Part shown: piece by piece, positions 7,268-12,535 of the stretch | How the letters are laid out: each line of letters begins with the position of its first letter | Numbering within the stretch: the first letter of the stretch is position 1 | Source of the DNA: an uncultured Kroppenstedtia sp. | GTDB lineage: Bacteria > Bacillota > Bacilli > Thermoactinomycetales > DSM-45169 | Length of the DNA stretch: 12,535 nt | Assembly (NCBI GenBank): GCA_959600065.1 | Contig: CAUGKZ010000013.1 | Coordinates: 1-12,535, forward strand | Direction: 5' to 3' | Program-made: the position numbers and the translations under genes | Notes under the pieces: model-generated | Seen by the model: only the letters and a program-made list of their open reading frames with translations | Told to the model about the DNA's origin: nothing | Database searches by the model: none

Positions 7268-7888
7268 TTGCTGTTTAATCGCTCAAAAGACTCTGTGTTC
7301 TATCAAACACTTGTGGAGGCGGCGGGGAATATCGTCGAGGCCATGCAGCTTTTCCGCCAAAACGTGGAGACGTTGGAGCACAAGGAGGAGTATGCAGAGA
7401 AGCTCAAAGACCTGGAGAACAAAGGAGATGAACTTACCCATCTGCTGGTGCGTGAACTGAACCAAACCTTTGTCACACCCATGGACCAGGAGGATATCCT
7501 GCAGTTGGCTTTAAAACTGGATGACGTGCTGGACGGGGTCGAAGCCTGCGCTTCCAGGTTTGTCTTTTGTCATGTGGACAAGACTACGCCTTATCTGATG
7601 CAGTTCGCGGAGATTCTGGAAAAGTCAGCTGAGTTCCTGCAAGAGGCTTTTATTTCACTGGAGAAGCGTGATTTTAACAGCATTCAGAAGTATGTGGTGG
7701 AAATCAATCTGTTGGAAAACCAGGCGGATCGATTGATGCGGGAGTCGGTGGGTTCTCTGTTTGAAAATCCGGTGGATCCGATCGAATTGATTAAGATGAA
7801 AGAAGTGTATGAGCGGTTGGAAGATGTGACCGATACCGCTGAAGATTTGGCCGATGTGCTGGAAAGTGTGGTTATGAAGTATGCTTGA
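7268..7888 (+). CDS. DUF47 family PhoU-like accessory protein of Pit
   Basis: A 206-residue, all-helical cytoplasmic protein of the DUF47 (PhoU-related) family, which sits beside Pit transporters and is thought to adjust their activity. It opens with FNRSKDSVFYQTLVEAAGN. The two-fold PhoU-type repeat is visible, each half with an E-x3-D metal-type motif: E50/D54 in LENKGDEL and E150/D154 in LENQADRL, then acidic helices (LKLDDVLDGVE and EDVTDTAEDLADVLE). Length is normal. The start is TTG 7268, with AGGGGGT (7254-7260) 7 nt upstream; no ATG fits the family's N-terminus. Its stop overlaps the pit start by 8 nt, so the pair is made together. The A/T-rich segment near 7190-7205 may hold the promoter, but I cannot place a clear -35. 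Confidence 0.92.
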   Translation: MLFNRSKDSVFYQTLVEAAGNIVEAMQLFRQNVETLEHKEEYAEKLKDLENKGDELTHLLVRELNQTFVTPMDQEDILQLALKLDDVLDGVEACASRFVFCHVDKTTPYLMQFAEILEKSAEFLQEAFISLEKRDFNSIQKYVVEINLLENQADRLMRESVGSLFENPVDPIELIKMKEVYERLEDVTDTAEDLADVLESVVMKYA

Positions 7889-8876
7889 CCCGACCGTGTT
7901 GATCGTTCTGGTCGTCGTCCTTGCTCTGATCTTTGATTTCACCAACGGTTGGAACGACTCGGCCAATGCGATCGCCACCGTGATCGGGACCCGTGCCCTC
8001 ACTCCTTTCAAGGCGTTGATGTTGGCTGCTACGCTCAACCTAGCTGGGGCTTTTTTTTCCACGGCTGTCGCGAATACGATAGCCAAAGGGATTGTTAACC
8101 CTGAATATGTCACTCAGCTGGTGATTGTGGCCACGCTGGTAGCCGCAATCATCTGGAACGTAGTGATGACACTGATGGGCTTGCCTATCAGTGCTTCCCA
8201 CGGATTGATCGGGGCATTGGTTGGAGCAGCTGTTGCTTTTAAAGGCTTTGCCGCCCTCCAATGGAGTGGGATCATGATGATCCTGGTCGCTCTTCTGGTT
8301 TCGCCGATCCTGGGAGCGATCTTGTCATGGCTCATGATGAAGCTGATCCGGGAACTGTTTCGGAATACCGCCCCTTCCAAGGTAAAGCGTCTCTTCCGTC
8401 CTCTGCAGATCTTGTCGGCCTCATTTATGTCTTTTAGCCATGGGACTTCAGATGCACAGAAAGCGATGGGAATCATTACTCTGGCTTTGATTACCGGAGG
8501 ATTTATCCCTGATAATGGAGGGGTTCCCTTGTGGGTGATCGCCTCCGCTGGGCTGGCGATGGCTCTGGGAACAGCCCTCGGCGGATGGAATGTGATCAAG
8601 ACCCTGGGTATGCGCCTCAACCATCTGAACACTGCCCAGGGATTTGCAGCGGAAACTGCAGCGGCGGTCCTGTTGGCGACAATTTCCAAGATCGGCATTC
8701 CAGTCAGCACCACCCATACGCTCACCGGCTCGATCATCGGCGTGGGGGCTGCAGAACGGGTGAAATCGGTTCGGTGGGGTGTAGCTGGAAAAATTGTGTA
8801 TGCCTGGGTTTTCACCCTTCCCGGAACGGCTGTGATGAGTTGGTTGATCTATCAGGTGTTGAGCATTTTAGAATAG
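7881..8876 (+). CDS. pit: Pit-family inorganic phosphate transporter
   Basis: A 331-residue polytopic membrane protein of the PiT family (PF01384), which takes up phosphate, usually as a metal-phosphate complex, with a cation gradient. The family's internal duplication is plain: FDFTNGWNDSANAIATVIGT (19-37, with D26) mirrors FSHGTSDAQKAMGII (185-199, with D191), and GLPISASHGLIGALVGA (100-116) mirrors GIPVSTTHTLTGSIIGVGA (272-290). About ten membrane segments surround a short basic loop at about 155-172, shorter than the large loop of enterobacterial PitA and usual for Gram-positive versions. The start ATG 7881 lies inside the end of the DUF47 gene (8-nt overlap), implying translational coupling. 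No PHO-type box is obvious upstream of the pair. Function is secure at family level; whether phosphate or another anion such as sulfate is the substrate rests on the DUF47 neighbour. Confidence 0.93.
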   Translation: MLDPTVLIVLVVVLALIFDFTNGWNDSANAIATVIGTRALTPFKALMLAATLNLAGAFFSTAVANTIAKGIVNPEYVTQLVIVATLVAAIIWNVVMTLMGLPISASHGLIGALVGAAVAFKGFAALQWSGIMMILVALLVSPILGAILSWLMMKLIRELFRNTAPSKVKRLFRPLQILSASFMSFSHGTSDAQKAMGIITLALITGGFIPDNGGVPLWVIASAGLAMALGTALGGWNVIKTLGMRLNHLNTAQGFAAETAAAVLLATISKIGIPVSTTHTLTGSIIGVGAAERVKSVRWGVAGKIVYAWVFTLPGTAVMSWLIYQVLSILE

Positions 8877-8927
8877 AGCGGATGTTTTTGGACAACCTCC
8901 TGTCAAGACCGCTTGTCCGCAATCGAA

Positions 8928-8948
8928 GGCCCTCCCGATGGGAGGGTC
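8928..8948. terminator. Shared hairpin between convergent pit and PLC-like genes
   Basis: GGCCCTCCC (8928-8936) pairs with GGGAGGGTC (8940-8948), one G-U pair, loop GAT. It lies 51 nt after pit and 1 nt after the stop of the minus-strand gene. T runs are short on both sides, so it is strong in stem but weak in tail. A looser inverted pair, GGACAA / TTGTCC, lies just upstream at about 8890-8918. Confidence 0.65.
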
Positions 8949-8949
8949 T

Positions 8950-9855
8950 TCACTTAGTTCGGACCACTGGTGTGAACACGGGTCGCTCTTTTTTGTAGCT
9001 ACCCTCCTTTCCTGTATCGCAAAAGAGGTTTCCCAATAAATCGTACAGGGTATCCTCGGCAATCTCGCCTTTCCAGAAAGCGAGGGTCCAGCGGAGAAGA
9101 TCGGCTCCTTCCTCAAGGGCGGACTCCCAGAGTGTGAGGAAGCTATGTTCTTCTTTGGAAAAAGGGGGATGGACCCATTCACCTGACTCGTTCAGGAAAT
9201 CCATCTCCTTCCGAACAGGTCGGTAACGGAAAGGAGAGATGGCTCCCAAGGTGAGCAACCATTTGAAACCCGTCGGATCATGAAAGAGGGAAAGGGCCCG
9301 CTTCATATCTTGATAGCTTTCATTCCAATGATGGGGTAAAACAGGTATTGTCTCTTGCGGGAAATGTTTTTGGGCAGCTCCTTGCAACACTTTCACCCAT
9401 TGTCGGGGAAGGGAAGTTCCGATATCAATTCGGGGTACCACTGGACTCTTCCAAGTCTGAATCCCTTCCAAGTGTTGGGCCAACAAGGTGTCGATCATGG
9501 TATCAAGTTTCTGGTTGCTGTATTTTTTGTCTCCGGATGGATAGCGAATATAGAGATGGGTACGATGATCCAAGATCTGATGGGTGAGAAATCCGGACAC
9601 ATAGTCCCGCATACCGGGATGTTCCGCTGCGGCTAAGATCAGATCCATCAAGAATGGTCCGCAGTGCTTTTGATGAATGGCTCGGCCCAATCGACGCACA
9701 GATTTGTCCCGCTTCCAGGGCCAAAAGTTATGGTACAGGAGAAAATCAGAACCCTGACAGCCGAGGTGAAAGGTGCGTAAGTCGTCTGAAATGGACCATC
9801 CCGCCTGCTTCCGGACCCGGTCTCCGAACAGGATGTGACTCCATACATGGGGCAA
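8950..9855 (-). CDS. Zinc-dependent phospholipase C-like protein
   Basis: A 301-residue protein of the zinc-dependent phospholipase C / S1-P1 nuclease-like fold (PF00882 type). The start MPHVWSHILFGD gives W5 and H7; then D37 (QGSDFLLYH), H61 (RAIHQK) and the core motif HQILDHRTHLYIRY with H92, D96 and H100. These match the order of metal ligands in B. cereus PLC. The final HxxxE pair of that enzyme seems to be N114/D118 here (SNQKLDTMIDTLL), so the third zinc site may be altered. There is no signal peptide, unlike secreted PLCs, so it is probably cytoplasmic; its true substrate is unknown. The start is TTG 9855-9853 with AAAGGAG 10 nt upstream. It stands alone, divergent from pepV and convergent with pit. 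Confidence 0.8.
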   Translation of the reverse strand: MPHVWSHILFGDRVRKQAGWSISDDLRTFHLGCQGSDFLLYHNFWPWKRDKSVRRLGRAIHQKHCGPFLMDLILAAAEHPGMRDYVSGFLTHQILDHRTHLYIRYPSGDKKYSNQKLDTMIDTLLAQHLEGIQTWKSPVVPRIDIGTSLPRQWVKVLQGAAQKHFPQETIPVLPHHWNESYQDMKRALSLFHDPTGFKWLLTLGAISPFRYRPVRKEMDFLNESGEWVHPPFSKEEHSFLTLWESALEEGADLLRWTLAFWKGEIAEDTLYDLLGNLFCDTGKEGSYKKERPVFTPVVRTK

Positions 9856-9983
9856 AAGAGATCAGCTCCTTTCAAAGGCTGGATGAATACCGGGTCGGAA
9901 AGGAAAAGGTTGATCCATCTCTATTCGTTTTTTTGTGACAATATTCCTTTCTCTATTTTCATAAAAAAGGATATCCTGTTAGG

Positions 9984-10014
9984 TTCATGGAAAAGTGAGT
10001 TGAAGATCCATGAA
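9984..10014. repeat. Inverted repeat TTCATGG/CCATGAA in the divergent spacer
   Basis: The 7-bp arms at 9984-9990 and 10008-10014 are perfect inverted copies, 17 nt apart. Two more CATG motifs follow at about 10051 and 10061. The group lies between the divergent PLC-like gene and pepV, and may be a regulator-binding cluster or a leader structure. Confidence 0.35.
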
Positions 10015-10064
10015 GCAGCCGGTAATTGTAATGGGAAGAATTATGATAACATGAAGGAATCATG

Positions 10065-10101
10065 GTGAAATGAATCACTTTTTAAGATCCTGGTAGTGAT
10101 T
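10065..10101. repeat. Nested inverted repeats upstream of pepV
   Basis: AATCACT (10073-10079) and AGTGATT (10095-10101) are perfect inverted copies 15 nt apart. The first arm also takes part in GTGA-N6-TCAC (10065-10078), the spacing of CRP/FNR-family operators but with only four conserved bases per half-site. The whole sits 38-75 nt before the pepV start. Operator function is a guess. Confidence 0.35.
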
Positions 10102-10139
10102 TACGTTTCGAATGGGGAGTCGTAAAGGAGGATGTAATA

Positions 10140-11552
10140 GTGTCGATCGATTGGCAACAACAGATGAGCAGGCTACAGGGAGAGATGATGGAACGGTTGA
10201 AGGAGCTCTGCTCCATTGAGAGCGTCTTGGACGAGTCCACTGCTGGACCCGGTGCCCCCTTTGGCAAAGGAATCGCTGAAGCCCTCAGCTATATGTTAGA
10301 ACTGGGGGAACAAGAGGGGTTTCGCACTAAAAATGTGGAGGGTTACGCCGGCCATGTGGAGTATGGTGAAGGGGAAGAGACCCTTGGGATCTTGACCCAT
10401 CTCGATGTGGTGCCGACAGGGGAAGGCTGGATATCGCCACCCTTTGCGCCGGAGATTCGGGAGGGGAAGTTTTATGCCCGGGGAGCTCAGGATGATAAAG
10501 GACCGGCTATGGCTGCTTTTTTTGCACTGAAGTTGGTGAAAGAGCTGGGCCTGCCACTGAACAAACGGGTCCGCCTCATCCTCGGCACCGATGAGGAGAC
10601 CCACTGGCGGGATGTGGACTACTACTTCCAGCGGGAACCGATGCCGGAGACAGGGTTTGTTCCCGATGCGGACTTTCCCATTATCCATGCGGAAAAGGGA
10701 TTGCTGGATCTGACTCTGACGGGAACCGTCCAGACCGCCACCGACGAGGAGAGAGAGTGGATACTGACCCGGTTTGAAGCCGGTCAACGAGTCAACATGG
10801 TGCCGGAACTGGCTGCTGCCCGCCTGGAAGGGGAAGGCGATGTTTTTGCCTTGAAAGAGAAGTATCAGGAATACCTACTCAGCCATGGGATCCGGGGATA
10901 CGCCGAAGAGGCGGATGATCACCTGATGCTGGTGGTGGAAGGGGTGGCTCATCATGGATCCGAACCGGATCGGGGGGTGAATGCTGCCTATGGATTAGCC
11001 CGGTTTCTGGACGGACTCTCTCTGGATGAACCGGGAGGACGATATGTCGCTTTCATTAATGACCTCCTGGTGGATGCCTTCTTCGGCGAGCATCTGGGCA
11101 TTGAGCAAGAGGATGATCGTGTCGGCCGGTTGACGGTGAATGGTGGTGTCTTTCGCTATGAGCCCGGTGAAGGACAACATGCGGAGTTGAATATCCGTTA
11201 TCCCATCTCCGGCGATGTGGAGGCGATCCGTCGACAGGTGGAGGAAAAAACCAAGGCATACGGCCTCTTGATCTCAGAAGAGGATCACAAGCCGGGGCAT
11301 TTTGTGGATCCGGAGGCTCCTCTGGTACAGACCCTGCGCAGGGTGTACGAAGAGGAGACAGGGAAAAATGGCGAGCCCTTCGCCATCGGGGGCGCCACTT
11401 ATGCCCGGGCGCTCCAGAATGGAGTGGTTTTCGGGCCCCTCTTTCCAGGAACCACTGAGACGGCGCACCAAAAAGATGAGTTCATTCCGGTGGATGAATT
11501 GGTGAAAGCAGCAGCTCTGTATGCCCGGGCCATTTATGAATTGGCAAAATAA
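10140..11552 (+). CDS. pepV: PepV-type M20 dipeptidase
   Basis: A 470-residue cytoplasmic zinc dipeptidase of the M20 family (PepV), which cleaves dipeptides with an N-terminal amino acid after peptide uptake or protein turnover. The two-zinc centre can be traced: H87 and D89 in THLDVVPTGEGW, D119 in RGAQDDKG, E152/E153 in GTDEETHWRD, D176 or D178 in VPDADFP, and H443 in TETAHQKDE. The substrate-binding His is H271 or H272 in GVAHHGSEPD within the lid domain. Length and motif positions are nearly those of Lactobacillus PepV, so it looks fully active. The start is GTG 10140 with an excellent AAAGGAGG (10124-10131) at 8 nt. It heads a run on the + strand; the MOSC gene begins 15 nt after its stop. 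Confidence 0.95.
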   Translation: MSIDWQQQMSRLQGEMMERLKELCSIESVLDESTAGPGAPFGKGIAEALSYMLELGEQEGFRTKNVEGYAGHVEYGEGEETLGILTHLDVVPTGEGWISPPFAPEIREGKFYARGAQDDKGPAMAAFFALKLVKELGLPLNKRVRLILGTDEETHWRDVDYYFQREPMPETGFVPDADFPIIHAEKGLLDLTLTGTVQTATDEEREWILTRFEAGQRVNMVPELAAARLEGEGDVFALKEKYQEYLLSHGIRGYAEEADDHLMLVVEGVAHHGSEPDRGVNAAYGLARFLDGLSLDEPGGRYVAFINDLLVDAFFGEHLGIEQEDDRVGRLTVNGGVFRYEPGEGQHAELNIRYPISGDVEAIRRQVEEKTKAYGLLISEEDHKPGHFVDPEAPLVQTLRRVYEEETGKNGEPFAIGGATYARALQNGVVFGPLFPGTTETAHQKDEFIPVDELVKAAALYARAIYELAK

Positions 11553-11566
11553 GGGGGCTGGGAGAT

Positions 11567-12219
11567 TTGCGAGAGGCGAGACTCTTGTCGGTTCAGGTGG
11601 GGAAACCTCAGGTATACTCGGTGGATGGTAAAGAATGGATCAGTGCCATTGCCAAGCAGACGGTGGAAGGACCGGTTTTCTTGGGGAAGCTCCACCTGCA
11701 GGGAGACGATCAAGCGGATCGCAAGCACCATGGCGGCCCGGATAAGGTGTGCTGGCCTACGCTGCCTCCCACTATGAGATGTGGAGAAGACAACCGGATC
11801 TGCCAGGGATCGGCCCCGGTGGCTTTGGGGAAAATTTCACGATATCCCATCAAGATGAAGATAGGGTTTGCATCGGGGATATCTATCAAGTGGGAGAAGC
11901 TCGGATTCAGGTATCCCAACCCCGGATCCCCTGTTGGAAGTTGGATCGGCGCTGGGGAGTGAAGGGATTGGCTAAGCGCGTGGGGGATTCCGGTACCAGC
12001 GGTTGGTACCTGCGGGTCTTGAAAGAAGGTAGGGTGGCGGCGGGGCAGACGATGGAACGGGTGGAATGTTCCGATTCTCGCTGGACTGTCCGCCAGGTGA
12101 ACGAGATCCTTCACAAACGAGACTCGGATCCTGGGAGGATCCGGGAGTTAGCTACTTTCCTGACTCTAGCTGAAAGTGTACGCCGGATCTTGTCGGACCG
12201 CTTGGAGAGAATGAACTGA
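11567..12219 (+). pseudogene. MOSC-domain protein (YiiM-like), frameshifted
   Basis: A MOSC-domain gene split between two frames. Residues 1-61 are read from TTG 11567 and look like a normal YiiM-type start: SVQVGKP, VEGPVFLGKLHLQGDDQAD, HHGGPDK. The rest continues in the frame from 11749 (VLAYAASHYEMW, GPGGFGENFTI, the MOSC cysteine in QPRIPCWKL) to the TGA at 12219. The break is at 11747-11751, where GTGTGCTG lacks one base of the expected GTG-GTG-CTG; joined, it would encode about 217 residues, the usual length. MOSC proteins bind or transfer sulfur in molybdenum-cofactor-linked detoxification of N-hydroxylated bases. All motifs are well kept on both sides, so this is either a very recent mutation or a sequencing error. 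AAGGGGG over the pepV stop serves as its ribosome binding site. Confidence 0.85.
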
Positions 12220-12259
12220 TCTTCAACTCCGGGGGGCATGTTTAAGGGGAGGCGAATGC

Positions 12260-12535
12260 ATGGCGGAAATACTGGATATCATGGGGCCGGATCTTAGAGT
12301 GATCGGGGTGGCCGATCGGGAACGGGTGCACCAAGAAGGGCTGTGGCATCATACCTTTGACTGTTGGTTGTACCGACGCGTGGAAGGAAAGATCTATCCT
12401 TTGTTTCAACTGCGTCATCCTAGCAAGAAAGCCCATCCTCAACAGCTGGATATCACCGCCGCTGGCCATCTCCAGAGTGGAGAAAGCCGGAAGGATGGGG
12501 TGCGGGAGTTGGAGGAGGAGTTGGGAATTTCGTTA
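12260..12535 (+). CDS. NUDIX hydrolase, C-terminus cut by the window edge
   Basis: The first 92 residues of a NUDIX-fold hydrolase, of the type grouped with isopentenyl-diphosphate isomerase-like NUDIX proteins (HHTFDCWLYRR, then LFQLRHPSKKAHPQQLDIT). The Nudix box begins at GHLQSGES and ends REL-EE-LGI, with the catalytic acidic helix intact; the gap between the first E and RE is six residues rather than the textbook seven. These enzymes hydrolyse nucleoside-diphosphate-linked substrates; the exact one is unknown. The start is ATG 12260 with AAGGGGAGG (12244-12252) at 7 nt; an ATG at 12256 is out of frame. It lies 40 nt after the MOSC gene, probably in the same transcript. Confidence 0.88.
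   Translation, partial: MAEILDIMGPDLRVIGVADRERVHQEGLWHHTFDCWLYRRVEGKIYPLFQLRHPSKKAHPQQLDITAAGHLQSGESRKDGVRELEEELGISL

Noticed and set aside
8114..8815. 233-codon minus-strand frame opposite pit
   Set aside because: The pit protein is unmistakable in the sense frame; the antisense product has no family features.
9968..9977. Perfect palindrome AGGATATCCT
   Set aside because: A 10-bp palindrome is expected by chance in a window this long, and no second copy was noticed.
9883..10068. Possible 61-codon + strand gene in the spacer before pepV (starting MNTGSERKR)
   Set aside because: Only a short AAAGG at 4 nt supports the start, it overlaps the divergent gene's RBS, and the product shows no coherent features. 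It cannot be fully excluded.
11741..11755. Programmed -1 frameshift in the MOSC gene
   Set aside because: There is no slippery heptamer, no clear downstream structure, and MOSC genes are not known to use recoding.

Overview
The window reads as ordinary chromosome of a Gram-positive, Bacillales-like Firmicute. Ribosome binding sites are strong (AAAGGAG/GAGGAGG type), base composition is roughly half G+C by eye, and several starts are TTG or GTG. The gene families (PepV dipeptidase, DUF47-Pit pair, CsoR/CstR-type regulator, MOSC, Zn-PLC-like protein) fit the order. A Thermoactinomycetaceae-like host is my guess from style only; nothing in the window proves it. I see no rRNA, tRNA, IS element, CRISPR array or phage gene.

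Layout. (1) 22-924: cytoplasmic TPR protein on +, ending in a good terminator. (2) 1026-1190: a 54-codon gene on -, with its own RBS and its own terminator lying back to back with the TPR terminator. (3) 1380-1646: CsoR/CstR-family repressor on +, divergent from the small gene and lacking the second sensing residue. (4) 1829-3831: OmpR-family response regulator and sensor kinase, overlapping by 4 nt, followed by (5) a 1041-residue MMPL/RND exporter (3942-7067) with a very long heptad-repeat extracellular domain and a strong terminator. (6) 7268-8876: DUF47 (PhoU-like) and Pit phosphate transporter, overlapping by 8 nt. (7) 8950-9855 on -: zinc-dependent phospholipase C-like protein, convergent with pit across a shared hairpin. 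(8) 10140 to the end on +: PepV dipeptidase, a MOSC-domain gene broken by a one-base frameshift, and a NUDIX hydrolase cut by the window edge.

How the genes work together. The two-component pair probably senses an envelope signal and controls the MMPL exporter behind it. DUF47 and Pit form the usual low-affinity phosphate (or metal-phosphate) uptake unit. PepV, MOSC and NUDIX look like a housekeeping run transcribed together. I find no convincing new multi-gene system. The points most worth a second look are the overlooked small gene beside the odd CsoR-type regulator, the frameshifted MOSC gene, the altered ligand positions in the PLC-like protein, and the repeat-rich spacer before pepV.
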